IMG/VR virus record: IMGVR_UViG_3300030419_002955
Coordinates: 1 to 23,007 of that record
DNA from: a virus
Length of the DNA stretch: 23,007 bases
Strand: one strand, 5' to 3'
This document shows, piece after piece, positions 8,031-16,473 of the stretch (its first letter is position 1; every line of letters starts with the position of its first letter). The position numbers were made by a program, and so were the translations under genes. The notes under the pieces are model-generated. The model saw only the letters and a list, made by a program, of their open reading frames with translations, was not told where the DNA came from and did not search any database.

Positions 8031-9722
8031 TCACTGCCCGGGGCGGAAAGAAGAGGTCAGACGCTTGAGGGATTCCCTCAAAGCTCCTGTCTGGCTGTCT
8101 GTAGGCTCTTCAGCCGCCCCACTCATGTTCGGTGGCTCGTTGATCGTAGCTTCGCCCCCATCAGTGCCCCCATCTCCTTGGGAGTCTTCGTCCTCGTGGA
8201 GGTCCAACTCGATTTCAGGGGCATCTTCGTCTTGTCTGGTGACGTTGGGGATCTTGTACTGCTCGTCCTCAAACTCAAACTCTTCATCATCACTCCCATA
8301 AGCCGCACCTTCTTCTCGACTTAGGTCGAGCGGGGGCCCAGGGGGGAGACCTGACTCTTCCGCCTTCTCCTTGAACTGCCTCGTTCGGACATCGGCCTGA
8401 CGAAGTTGGATGTCTTCCTCGGCGCTCTTGCGGCCCTCTTCGCCGGCCAAGAGTCGCTGAACGTCAGCCAAAAGGCCACCACTGATCCCACCGATCCTGT
8501 TGGCCCTTTCCGCTTCTCGACTCGTTCGGACGTTCTGGCGCTTCATTCGACGCGCGTCCTGCATGAACTTCTTGAAGGCGTAATCTGCGTCGGTGTACCC
8601 CTTCATCTCCATGTACTCTTTGAACCGGTCATCGCTAACGATGGCCCGCTTCATCCGCATCAGTACAGGATCTACCGTCCCCTTTTCCAGCTCCTCCAGA
8701 GCCTTATCCATAGTGTCTTGGGCCGGACTCGGCGTGGTTTCCGACGTCTTCAGGGCTTCCGTAAACTTGTACCCCATCCCTTGGAGGGCTTCCTGCATAC
8801 TCGGAGGGATCGGCTCACCCGCACGAACAAGCTTGAGGTAGTCCGTGAATAGGCCCTGAAGTTCACCAGCAAACGAGGCGGCTCCACCGAGGCCAGCCCC
8901 GGCGGCCTTATCGAGGTCCCTCTGGGCGTCCCACAAGTCCTTAGTGGCTTGGTCGTAAGCCGCAAACTTCTTCGAAGTCTTCATCTCCATTTGGGCGAAC
9001 CACATCAGCTCATCAGGCTGGAGCCACTCGGATCCAGCACTCCCATCCGGATTGGACTCGGGCGAAGTGATGTCCTCGAAGACCTCATCGTAGGACTTGC
9101 CTGTACGAGCTGCGACTTCAGCCAAAGCTGCCCGAGCTGTGTAGATGTCTCCGAGGCCTTTGAGTTTGAGGGCCGCTTGGGCGGTCAGGTTACTCCTCGG
9201 CCCTGACGTCATTGCGGTGATGATCTCGTCGATGACAGTCTCAGCTTGGGCTGGCAGCTCATCAAACTCGACAATCCCCTCCAGGGCCTTGTTCTGAGCG
9301 GCTTTAGCTTCTTTGTACTTCGCGTTTGCAGCCGCTGACCTCAAGTCAGCAGTCTTACGGGAAGACGAGGCCGATTCCGTAGTGATCGTCTTCAGGAGGT
9401 CCGTTATCCCCTTCTGCAACTCCCCTTGAGTCTTAGAAGACACCCCCCCACTTCGAGCCTCGGCGTTGTACTTAGCCAGTCGAGCCTGAAGCTCTGCAAA
9501 CCTCGCCAGCATCTCAGCCTTAGCGGCGGGGTCCGTAACGCCCAGGGTGTTGGGGTCAGTCCAAAAACGGGACACGCCCACACCGGGGGACCGGCCAGCG
9601 CGAGCATCACGAGTACCAGCGAGCCCACGCTGAACAGCGTAGTTCCGCATCTTTCGGTAGTCAGTGGCTTGGGCGGCCATATCCGCCGGGATCACGTAGT
9701 TTCCCTGCTCATCGAACGGCAT
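8031..9722 (-). CDS. Probable middle internal virion (ejection) protein with acidic tail
   Basis: A 563-residue mainly helical protein. Ala/Lys/Glu-rich helices fill about residues 60-450, with coiled-coil-prone parts (ELQARLAKYNAEAR, RMKRQNVRTSREAERANRI). From about 474 to 520 the sequence is highly acidic (GSDDEEFEFEDEQYK, LDLHEDEDSQGDGG). The end is neutral to basic (SLKRLTSSFRPGQ). There are no Cys residues that I noticed and no enzyme motif. It lies 3 nt after the small ejection-like gene and 3 nt before the giant one, and is therefore likely the middle component of the same complex. The acidic tail may keep it from binding packaged DNA or dock it to a basic partner, which is inference. 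Confidence 0.6.
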   Translation of the reverse strand: MPFDEQGNYVIPADMAAQATDYRKMRNYAVQRGLAGTRDARAGRSPGVGVSRFWTDPNTLGVTDPAAKAEMLARFAELQARLAKYNAEARSGGVSSKTQGELQKGITDLLKTITTESASSSRKTADLRSAAANAKYKEAKAAQNKALEGIVEFDELPAQAETVIDEIITAMTSGPRSNLTAQAALKLKGLGDIYTARAALAEVAARTGKSYDEVFEDITSPESNPDGSAGSEWLQPDELMWFAQMEMKTSKKFAAYDQATKDLWDAQRDLDKAAGAGLGGAASFAGELQGLFTDYLKLVRAGEPIPPSMQEALQGMGYKFTEALKTSETTPSPAQDTMDKALEELEKGTVDPVLMRMKRAIVSDDRFKEYMEMKGYTDADYAFKKFMQDARRMKRQNVRTSREAERANRIGGISGGLLADVQRLLAGEEGRKSAEEDIQLRQADVRTRQFKEKAEESGLPPGPPLDLSREEGAAYGSDDEEFEFEDEQYKIPNVTRQDEDAPEIELDLHEDEDSQGDGGTDGGEATINEPPNMSGAAEEPTDSQTGALRESLKRLTSSFRPGQ

Positions 9723-9725
9723 CAG

Positions 9726-10289
9726 TTACCCCATCATTGTGCCGGCACTGGCAAGACCACCAGCATCCGCAAGGCCTCCCAGACCGCCGAAGTAGTAGTC
9801 CAAGATCATTCCGCCAAAGTCCTGAGCCTCATCAATAGCCCATTGCTGGTTCTCACGACTACGATCCTGCTGCCGTTCCAGTCGCCCAAGGATCTCCGCC
9901 CTACGACCTTCTGCGAGCTGACGAGAAACTTCGTCTGCCCCTGCGTAGGCCTGGGCCCCAGCCTGGGCAGCTTGGCCCCCAAGGGCCTGAGACATCTCAG
10001 CGTATTGACCCGCAAAGCCCCCACCAGACCCCAACTGCTGGCGATTGATTTCTTCCTGCTGAGCGCCAATCTGCTGACCCGCAAGGGTCTGCTGCTTGGA
10101 CGCCATCGTATCCTTCTCCTGCTCGGAGAGGCCCAGTTCACCTTCCTGGAGAGCTTTGACATCCTGGCGGAGTAGCTGATTGGCGGCCGGCCCCGCCCAC
10201 GTTCCGGTAAACGTACTGGCGGCATTCCCCACGTTTTGGAGGGGTTGACCTGTATTACGCCAAGGCTGTGTGCTGCCGGTGACTGACAT
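9726..10289 (-). CDS. Probable small internal virion (ejection) protein
   Basis: A 187-residue protein, Gln/Ala/Gly-rich and helical. The middle (about 40-150) has long Gln-containing helices (GQQIGAQQEEINRQQL, RLERQQDRSRENQQW). The C terminus from 157 turns hydrophobic and Gly-rich (FGGMILDYYFGGLGGLADAG). This composition is typical of the small member of podovirus ejection-protein sets, such as T7 gp14, which is released first and enters the outer membrane. It is followed by two larger genes in increasing order of size, 563 and 2038 residues, matching the order of T7 gp14-gp15-gp16. The Shine-Dalgarno TAGGAGG contains the upstream stop. The function rests on composition and order. Confidence 0.6.
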   Translation of the reverse strand: MSVTGSTQPWRNTGQPLQNVGNAASTFTGTWAGPAANQLLRQDVKALQEGELGLSEQEKDTMASKQQTLAGQQIGAQQEEINRQQLGSGGGFAGQYAEMSQALGGQAAQAGAQAYAGADEVSRQLAEGRRAEILGRLERQQDRSRENQQWAIDEAQDFGGMILDYYFGGLGGLADAGGLASAGTMMG

Positions 10290-10298
10290 AGGGGCCTC

Positions 10299-10943
10299 CT
10301 ACCAGAACCAAGAGTAGTCTATCCCACGGCATCTGACACGGGTGTTGTTGTTATCTGCGGCGATGCGCAGCCCAAAGGTGTGCCAACCAATCCCTGGTGT
10401 CGCCTCGTAATGGAAGCCACACCAAGTCCGATCCCAGGGGAGGCCATCCCTGGTCCCTGTGGGCGCTGCGCCCCACACCTGACGGACTTGATTAGTCACC
10501 CGTGTTCCGTTTTTGTATAGGCGGAACTTGGCCCGGGTGTCGTTGCCGTTTGGGGCGACAAAGATGCGCCAAGTAACCAGGAGCACCGCAGGATTTACAG
10601 GGAGGTGGAAGGTGATGTTGGCACCGGGAATGGGCCTATACAGCGCAGTTTTATCCGTCCCGTTGTCCCAACCCCCAAAGACACTCCCAAGGGCGGCGAA
10701 GTAGTCCATGTTGAGGGTGGACCCTACAGTCCTACCAGACGATACCGCTTGAGGCTGAATGTGGACTCGGCTGATATTCCAACCAGCTTCTCGATTGACG
10801 TTGTCCAGTTGTCCGTTGACGACATCAAGAGAAGCTGGAGTCACATCTGGGTCATAAAAGTTCTGAGCTACGTTAGGCGCAGAAGTGACAGCGCCATCAG
10901 TGATGGTGGTCGCTGCCCGGTGGGGAATGACAATGTTAGGCAT
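10299..10943 (-). CDS. Tail/virion fibre-like beta-sandwich protein, third of three
   Basis: A 214-residue protein. The N-terminal region (AATTITDGAVTSAPNVAQNF, then VVNGQLDNVNREAGW) parallels the anchor of the second gene. The body is beta-rich and Trp/Asn-rich, ending in GIGWHTFGLRIAADNNNTRV and RGIDYSWFW. The GWHTFGL segment lines up with GTHTVEL in the first gene of the trio. The gene starts in a TGATG overlap. Its TAG stop forms TAGGAGG, the ribosome-binding site of the first ejection-cassette gene. Likely an appendage subunit, perhaps a diverged paralogue of its two upstream neighbours. Confidence 0.65.
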   Translation of the reverse strand: MPNIVIPHRAATTITDGAVTSAPNVAQNFYDPDVTPASLDVVNGQLDNVNREAGWNISRVHIQPQAVSSGRTVGSTLNMDYFAALGSVFGGWDNGTDKTALYRPIPGANITFHLPVNPAVLLVTWRIFVAPNGNDTRAKFRLYKNGTRVTNQVRQVWGAAPTGTRDGLPWDRTWCGFHYEATPGIGWHTFGLRIAADNNNTRVRCRGIDYSWFW

Positions 10944-11629
10944 CAGTCGCTCCGGACCCCAAGGACCATGAGTTGGGCGGACGAGATGACGACTTGGGTC
11001 ACAGCGCCGCCGACTGGTGGGTCTTCAACCATATACATCCGGACCCTCACACCATCGATGTTGTTCGGGACATCTCCAGCCACAATGAGAGTCTGAATGG
11101 AGACATCCAGCTCTTGAGTTTGACCTGCGCCTGTGAGGTTGCGCTCTGCGACCATCCTACGAGTTCGATTGATCGTAGTCCAAGTCCCACCGCCACCTGT
11201 GTCCCGAAGCTGCAGGGTGAAGACGGCCATCCGTCCCCATTGAGGAGTTCCGCCCGTGTTGTCTGTGACGGAGTTCACCACGCAGTTGAACATCGCCAAG
11301 ATCCCACGCATCCCAGAGCCGAGAGTTTGGGCGGTAAAGGTGATGCTCAAGTCAGTGCCGCCTCCAGCTTCTCCATTAGAGTCGAGAGTGATCTCGTTTC
11401 CGGGCCCAATCCCAGTTGTGGTCTCCGTGTAAGTGATGGGACCTGCGATCCACTGTTGGCCACTGACCACCACGAGGCTCGGGAGGTGGTAGCTGTTGAA
11501 GCAGAACTGATCTACGGAGTCTGTAGTGAGGTCATTGATCGCGCTTACTACACCCGTAAAGCGGCTATTGACGCTCCCAGCGGTGATAGCGTCCCCTTCT
11601 TCCAGGGGGGAATAGGTCACGTCAGGCAT
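10943..11629 (-). CDS. Tail/virion fibre-like beta-sandwich protein, second of three
   Basis: A 228-residue protein joined to the previous gene by TAATG and to the next by TGATG. The N terminus (EEGDAITAGSVNSRFTGVVS) is a common phage appendage anchor pattern, a short turn then a helix with AINDL. The body is beta-rich with Thr, Gly and Asn, and ends in VVISSAQLMVLGVRSD, again a closing strand pair. It contains Arg pairs (INRTRRMVAERN) but no catalytic motif. Probable structural appendage, exact place unknown. Confidence 0.65.
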   Translation of the reverse strand: MPDVTYSPLEEGDAITAGSVNSRFTGVVSAINDLTTDSVDQFCFNSYHLPSLVVVSGQQWIAGPITYTETTTGIGPGNEITLDSNGEAGGGTDLSITFTAQTLGSGMRGILAMFNCVVNSVTDNTGGTPQWGRMAVFTLQLRDTGGGGTWTTINRTRRMVAERNLTGAGQTQELDVSIQTLIVAGDVPNNIDGVRVRMYMVEDPPVGGAVTQVVISSAQLMVLGVRSD

Positions 11630-12267
11630 TAGCGGCCCCTCCTCATCTCAAGGGCAACAACTTCTCGGCTTCCCACATAGATGAAGTTTGCTGTGAAAGC
11701 CAAAGTCTTCACGACCAACTCAACTGTGTGGGTGCCCGAGGGGAGGGGGATGATGGCGTTCGTCCCCTGGGGCCACACACCATACCCCAAACCTCCAAGC
11801 GGATCGTTCTCCACTTCTACGCTACCAATGATGCTCTCTGAGATGATTTGCCCATTGACCCTCAGGGCAAAAGAAGGGAGGGGCGTATTGTTTGGGGTAT
11901 TGGGGGCCGTGGGGTGGAGCTGCCAAGAAGCCCACAGCATGAGTGTGCAAGCAGGAGCACTCAGCGAGATGGTTGTGGATGAGACAGCCACCCAGGAAAT
12001 AGTTGATTCCACCAGGAAGGCGTTGGTGGGCAGTGTCGTGTAGTCCACGTACTGGCTGGCGCTATGCCACACAAAGGCCGAAGAAGGATCAATATCCGTG
12101 ACGGCCGTAATGGCGCGGGCTGAGGGAGTCCCCACACTACCCGACCAGTTGTGCTCGTTTAGAGATCCCCCCAGCTCTTCTACATACTCAAAGAAGTTCG
12201 CATTGAGATCTTCCAGGTCTGTGACCCGAGTATTGAGGAGCGGAAACTTAGGAACTCGCCAACTCAC
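11629..12267 (-). CDS. Tail/virion fibre-like beta-sandwich protein, first of three
   Basis: A 212-residue protein with a GTG start overlapping the nozzle stop as GTGA. A short N-terminal helix (LNTRVTDLEDLNANFFEYVE) precedes a beta-rich body (about 50-212) ending in PSGTHTVELVVKTLAF and SREVVALEMRRGR. The closing pattern, GTHTVEL then a strand then REVVALEM, resembles jelly-roll or C1q-like domains found in phage appendage proteins, which fits a fibre or baseplate-type decoration. No receptor specificity can be read. It begins a run of three similar-size genes joined by 1-nt overlaps. Confidence 0.65.
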   Translation of the reverse strand: MSWRVPKFPLLNTRVTDLEDLNANFFEYVEELGGSLNEHNWSGSVGTPSARAITAVTDIDPSSAFVWHSASQYVDYTTLPTNAFLVESTISWVAVSSTTISLSAPACTLMLWASWQLHPTAPNTPNNTPLPSFALRVNGQIISESIIGSVEVENDPLGGLGYGVWPQGTNAIIPLPSGTHTVELVVKTLAFTANFIYVGSREVVALEMRRGR

Positions 12268-14426
12268 TTGGGCACCCTGGTCGTAGAGGGTCGAGGGACC
12301 TCGTCGAAGGAGAGCCCAATAAAGTCCCAGTGCCCCTGATGATTGATACGAAGCTTGAAAGCCTCGGCCCCTGCCACAAAGATGTCAGCCTTCCCTCGGA
12401 TCCAATACGGACGACGACGTTTCCAAGTGAGGGGATCCCCATCCGGGTCAGTCCCGTTGTACGTCGCAGTCCCCCAGAAAGGTGGAATGTCGTCGGTCGC
12501 GTGTAGCTGGACAGTGATGGTCTGTGTCACTGGACTTGTCCGGTAATCCCGGTACACGTCCACATTGAGTGTCCCGTTTTCAGACTCCCGGAGCCAGAAG
12601 AAGACTGTCATAGGGGACCCACGACGCTCTGACTTTAGACTCCGGAGCCATGCAGTCTCAACTTGACTGGTCCGAGCTGTGGGAGCCCAGGAGTTGTTGA
12701 CCTCGTGGTCTACGAGCCACACCCCTTCAGAGTAAGTGGACGAGGTCGAAGCCCGCCCAACTGCAATCATGTAGTGGCGATGATCGTCTGTGACTACGAC
12801 ATCAGCGGCTTGCACATCATCTCGACGTGACCACCCACGCCCATCGTACTCCCAGCACAGATTGTTGTAGACGGAACCTTCAGTGGGGACCCAACAGCGA
12901 TACCGCTTAGTGCGCGAATCGACAGCCGAGCAAGCCTGTAGGAGACGAGCACGGTTGAAGGTCCGGACTTCTCTCTCGATGTCTTGAGAGATCGGGCCGA
13001 TTGCACCTCCGGCGTGGTTGTAGAAGCCGTCCCTGGACAGCCACACTGTCTGCCCAGAGGGCATAGTCTGGATCGAAGACGGAGCAGCACAGCCCACAGT
13101 TGGGTGCAATGTCTGGGACTTGAAGCTCTTACCGTCATCCGAGACGGTAAGCAGGAAGGTGCTGTGCTCTGTGAACACCAGTAGGCCTCCCTCTACCGCG
13201 TGTAGGCCTGTGATGGCCCTGCCCCGAGGGTCTGGGTAGAGGAAATCGTTCCGGCGGAACGTCCCCCACCGCCCAGGCATCGTCCATCGAAGCAGTCCTG
13301 GGTCCTCATCGTAGTTGGCAGAAAAGCCTCGACCAAAGGCCAACTTGTAGAGCTTGAATGGGCGGACAGGGATGATGTCCTCGGTCGGCTTGACCAACCA
13401 GGAGTCAGGGACATTGTCCGGGAAGAGGTCTGAGACATTGTCTGGGATAGTCGCAAACCCAAGACCCCCCTCCTGGGCCCCTGCAGGGATCTCAAACAAG
13501 TCCAATGTCCCAGAGTGGCGTTGGTCTTTAGTCCGAGACAAGATCTTGCCGATGGTCCCGTCTGGGCCATCCTCCAAACCACACCAAACAATCTGCTTTG
13601 GGAGATCTGCTACTGCGGTGCTTGTGCCCGGAGAGACATCAGTCGTTCGCTCTTCCTCGAAGACCACAAGATTAGACCGGAGGGAGAGCGGCGAGAGATT
13701 ACCCCAGAGGTCAATCCACTGTAGGGCCGCCCTATACGAACCCTTCATCAGGGTCCCCTGCATCTCGTGGGCACCGCCTACAACCAACCCCTCAGTCGTG
13801 ATTGTCCCCAACCGACCGTAGCGGTAGTCGTTGTGCATGTTGGCGCCATCGTGGTGATAGCCACTGTCGTTAGGCGCATTGTCGGTGTCCGGGCCCCACC
13901 CAATAGGGGCACCTGGGGTCTCTGAGTAGCCCAGAGGGGCTGTCGTCTTACCGTCGTAGAAGTAAGGGCGGCTACTCTCCCCCTTAGGGATGATGACTAC
14001 GCCTCCGGGCGTGCTCTCAAACTGAGAAGGGAAACGGGGCCTGGAATCAACAGCGAAAGAGGTCGTTACATCGGGGCTTAGTGCCGCAGGCCCCAAGATG
14101 GGGTGCCAAATCGCATTGGGAGTACCTCCTCCGGCAGTCCATCCCCGAAAGGTGTGGATCCCATCTCCCCATTGGATCAGGAGAATCTCCTTACCGTCCC
14201 ACCGAGTTGTGTGGTGGACGCCGTGGAGGCGGCCACTGAAGCTTGGATAGCCCTCTCCCCAGTTGGGGACGTAAGGACATGGCCCCCACACAGAGCGGAT
14301 AGTTCCTTCCTCTGTGGGGTACATGTTTAGGATCTCCCCGGCAATAGAGTCGGGGAGAAAGAGCTTCCCTGACTCAATCCGGAGAGGGAGCCTGGAAGAG
14401 CGGATCCGGACGGAGTCGTCAGCCAT
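12264..14426 (-). CDS. Tail nozzle protein, beta-propeller type (gp10/gp12-like)
   Basis: A 720-residue beta-rich protein with many Trp and Gly residues and repeated blade-like segments: GDGIHTFRGWTAGGG, then LLVFTEHSTFLLTVSDDGKS (around 420-440), IQTMPSGQTVWLSRDGFYNH, and NNLCWEYDGRGWSRRDD (around 540-560). The pattern of a test of stored data (VFTEHSTFLL), a GCAAPSSIQ segment and a WLSRDGFY strand is typical of phage tail nozzle and stabilisation proteins such as P22 gp10 and T7 gp12, which extend the short tail under the adaptor ring. It follows the adaptor gene with one gene between. The N-terminal strand block (residues 6-45) is probably the adaptor-binding part. Its TGA stop overlaps the next GTG start as GTGA. 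Confidence 0.75.
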   Translation of the reverse strand: MADDSVRIRSSRLPLRIESGKLFLPDSIAGEILNMYPTEEGTIRSVWGPCPYVPNWGEGYPSFSGRLHGVHHTTRWDGKEILLIQWGDGIHTFRGWTAGGGTPNAIWHPILGPAALSPDVTTSFAVDSRPRFPSQFESTPGGVVIIPKGESSRPYFYDGKTTAPLGYSETPGAPIGWGPDTDNAPNDSGYHHDGANMHNDYRYGRLGTITTEGLVVGGAHEMQGTLMKGSYRAALQWIDLWGNLSPLSLRSNLVVFEEERTTDVSPGTSTAVADLPKQIVWCGLEDGPDGTIGKILSRTKDQRHSGTLDLFEIPAGAQEGGLGFATIPDNVSDLFPDNVPDSWLVKPTEDIIPVRPFKLYKLAFGRGFSANYDEDPGLLRWTMPGRWGTFRRNDFLYPDPRGRAITGLHAVEGGLLVFTEHSTFLLTVSDDGKSFKSQTLHPTVGCAAPSSIQTMPSGQTVWLSRDGFYNHAGGAIGPISQDIEREVRTFNRARLLQACSAVDSRTKRYRCWVPTEGSVYNNLCWEYDGRGWSRRDDVQAADVVVTDDHRHYMIAVGRASTSSTYSEGVWLVDHEVNNSWAPTARTSQVETAWLRSLKSERRGSPMTVFFWLRESENGTLNVDVYRDYRTSPVTQTITVQLHATDDIPPFWGTATYNGTDPDGDPLTWKRRRPYWIRGKADIFVAGAEAFKLRINHQGHWDFIGLSFDEVPRPSTTRVPK

Positions 14427-14428
14427 GA

Positions 14429-14445
14429 GGTAGTGTAACCCTACC
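14429..14445 (-). promoter_or_regulatory. Small hairpin holding the only ribosome-binding-site-like sequence before the nozzle gene
   Basis: GGTAG pairs with CTACC around a 7-nt loop. The TAGGG in its 5' arm is the only purine-rich site upstream of the nozzle ATG at 14426, and it is 12 nt away, longer than usual. Folding would hide part of the site. This is a five-pair stem, so the effect may be weak. Confidence 0.35.
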
Positions 14446-14447
14446 GA

Positions 14448-14861
14448 TTACTTCTTCTTAGGGCGGCCGTACTTAGCCTTGCTTGCTGCGGCAGATTCCA
14501 TCGCCATGGCAACCTGCTTCTTGATGGCCTCTTCGAGGGGCTTCGTGACGATGTCACTCTCCTCAACCTTCTGAGCCCAGGGGGAGTTGGGAATGGGCGG
14601 AGCCCACACCAGTCGAACTCCGGCGGCCCGCTGAGGGGTCCACTCGTACTGCTCATCGGCCATTCCGTAGCGCTGGAAGCGGCCAAAGACCTTGTCCTTC
14701 TGGCGAATGACTGCGATGCAAGTGAAGTGCTCCAGCTCTTCGTACCGAAGAGCCTCGTAAATGCCTCCACAAACCAGGGGGGCGAGACGTCCCACAGTGT
14801 CCGGGTCAAACTGGGCGGTGCTCCAGTCCTGGTATGGGGTCTCGACAGTCTTGTACGGCAT
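14448..14861 (-). CDS. Unknown small protein between adaptor and nozzle genes
   Basis: A 137-residue protein with a mixed N-terminal part (MPYKTVETPYQDWSTAQFDP, then a helix LAPLVCGGIYEALRYEELEH and strand FTCIAVIRQ) and a helical, basic C-terminal tail (EEAIKKQVAMAMESAAASKA, ending KYGRPKKK). The tail could bind DNA or an acidic virion partner. I recognise no family. The ribosome-binding site TAGGAG contains the stop of the adaptor gene and lies about 8 nt before ATG. Being placed between two tail-tube genes makes a neck or tail-completion role plausible, which is inference only. Confidence 0.8.
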   Translation of the reverse strand: MPYKTVETPYQDWSTAQFDPDTVGRLAPLVCGGIYEALRYEELEHFTCIAVIRQKDKVFGRFQRYGMADEQYEWTPQRAAGVRLVWAPPIPNSPWAQKVEESDIVTKPLEEAIKKQVAMAMESAAASKAKYGRPKKK

Positions 14862-14871
14862 GAGTGTGCTC

Positions 14872-16410
14872 CTACGGCAAGTTGTACCAACGACGCCACG
14901 GCTTTCGTGTGTCTACGAGAGTAGTCACCCGAGCAGGCTTCCTCAAGATGGGCTCCGAGGGGTAGCTCAAGTCGCCATAGCGCTTGGTCATTGTGAAGAG
15001 GGATTCCTTGTACTGGCCGACAGCCCGGTCAGCCATCTTGACGTTCCCAATCATCTCGTACATGAGGATTAGGGTCTTGTAGATCAAGACTTCCATCGCA
15101 TCTCGGTGGATCAGGGGAGAGTCCTGATCATCTACGAGGGCCATAGGGCGTTTGACGCAACGGACATCCAACTCATAGCGCTGATCTGGCCGGGGGTAGA
15201 AGGCCACAGATTGATATCCATGACTTTCCCGCAATCGTCGGTGGTAGTCCGGAGAGGCGACCCCAATATCGTCGTAGGTGATCGTGAAGTCATCCACTTC
15301 AGCGAGGAGGTAGTACACCGGAGATGACTGGATCTGGTCACCTCCAGGCATGTCCCTAAGCAGCGTGGTGTATGCGACCGACCTATCGATGGAGTGCCTA
15401 CGTCGGTAGATCCGCTTGAAGAAGCCACCATGCCCGTAGCGTTGAGTCGTGTTGACTCCAAAGCCCTGCATGAAGCCCAGGTTGGGGAGGGTGAGCTGGA
15501 TGCGCTGGTTAGTTCCGGCGTTGGTGTTGGAGACAACTGCGCTGATGGGGCTCGGAGGGCTCTCCCATCGGGGCTCTGGGTGAGCCGCCCTACTGGTGAC
15601 CATACTGCCTGCGGGGCCGAAGGTCTGAATCTCTTCATCCCGGTAGCCCCAGCAGTAGGTCATGAGGTAGCTGAACTCGCCAGCAGGTTCTGGCCCCTCC
15701 CAGTTCACTCCCGTAGTGACGGCTGCAGTCGGAGAAACAAAGGGAGCATCCAGGCTGAAGTGGCCCCGACGCCACGCGACTCGCGGGACTCCGGCACTGA
15801 CCTGGGATGGACTATCAGCCAATGAGAGCTTTTCAGCTTCCATTTGAGAGATGATGTCCAAAGGCCAGTTCTGGTTGCTCTTCGCCAACCGCATTGAGTG
15901 GACTTGAATCAAGTTGTCGGGGAGCGAGTAAGCGTCCGTGTAGATCCGGTAGTCCATCCCTGTGTCTGTGGTGTTGTGCCACGGACGATACAGGGAAAGG
16001 TTCTGACGGGGACCACTGTCGTCAGTCCAGATGTCTCGGATCCGATGACGGTGGATTTGCCCGCTTGGATCCGTGACCTCAATCATCCGGCTGTTCCAGT
16101 ACCCAGCCTCGTCCCAAAGAGTAAGGCCTGTCGCCGTATTCAGGGGGGTCCGCTCCAAGACCCAAGGGTCTGAGCTGGAAACACGAAGCCTATCGGGGCC
16201 TCCTGCAGCAGTGGTAATCGACTGCGCAGGGAAGTCCGGGAGGGTAGCGATGCGGAGAGTCTGCTCAAAAAAGAGGAAAGGGGCTTCTTCCGCCAACTGC
16301 ATGTAGGCGCGATTGATGAGTCGGTTGACTCGGGTAGTGGCGTCTGAGGACTGAGTGGGGGCCCAGTCCACCTGGGAGAAGACGCGATCTCGGATGTCAG
16401 CCAGATTCAT
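14872..16410 (-). CDS. Head-tail connector/adaptor protein (gp4-like or tail tubular A-like)
   Basis: A 512-residue protein. The N terminus (MNLADIRDRVFSQVDWAPTQ, then a helix containing RVNRLINRAYMQLAEEAPFL) and the C-terminal helical part (DAMEVLIYKTLILMYEMIGN, then ADRAVGQYKESLFTMTKRYG) match the general pattern of podovirus adaptor proteins. These form a ring under the portal and join head to tail, as P22 gp4 and T7 gp11 do. In between lies a long beta-rich insertion (about residues 60-400), so the protein is much larger than P22 gp4 (166 residues) or T7 gp11 (196 residues). The insertion may carry an extra domain that contacts the nozzle or fibres. The gene lies after the capsid block and before the nozzle gene, as expected for this role. 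The assignment is good for the two ends and uncertain for the middle. Confidence 0.7.
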   Translation of the reverse strand: MNLADIRDRVFSQVDWAPTQSSDATTRVNRLINRAYMQLAEEAPFLFFEQTLRIATLPDFPAQSITTAAGGPDRLRVSSSDPWVLERTPLNTATGLTLWDEAGYWNSRMIEVTDPSGQIHRHRIRDIWTDDSGPRQNLSLYRPWHNTTDTGMDYRIYTDAYSLPDNLIQVHSMRLAKSNQNWPLDIISQMEAEKLSLADSPSQVSAGVPRVAWRRGHFSLDAPFVSPTAAVTTGVNWEGPEPAGEFSYLMTYCWGYRDEEIQTFGPAGSMVTSRAAHPEPRWESPPSPISAVVSNTNAGTNQRIQLTLPNLGFMQGFGVNTTQRYGHGGFFKRIYRRRHSIDRSVAYTTLLRDMPGGDQIQSSPVYYLLAEVDDFTITYDDIGVASPDYHRRLRESHGYQSVAFYPRPDQRYELDVRCVKRPMALVDDQDSPLIHRDAMEVLIYKTLILMYEMIGNVKMADRAVGQYKESLFTMTKRYGDLSYPSEPILRKPARVTTLVDTRKPWRRWYNLP

Positions 16411-16473
16411 AGAGAACCCCTACGAGCAATCCTATCAGACGCAGGAGAGCCCCGCCTCCCAACAAGAGGAGAC
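16411..16473 (-). promoter_or_regulatory. Remaining spacer before the adaptor gene
   Basis: After the hairpin the spacer carries pyrimidine-rich sequence and a GC-rich stretch, then TAGGGG about 6 nt before the ATG at 16410, a good ribosome-binding site that supports the chosen start of the 512-residue gene. I see no sigma-70-type promoter with reasonable spacing. If the hairpin ends transcription fully, a phage-specific promoter would have to lie here. Confidence 0.4.
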
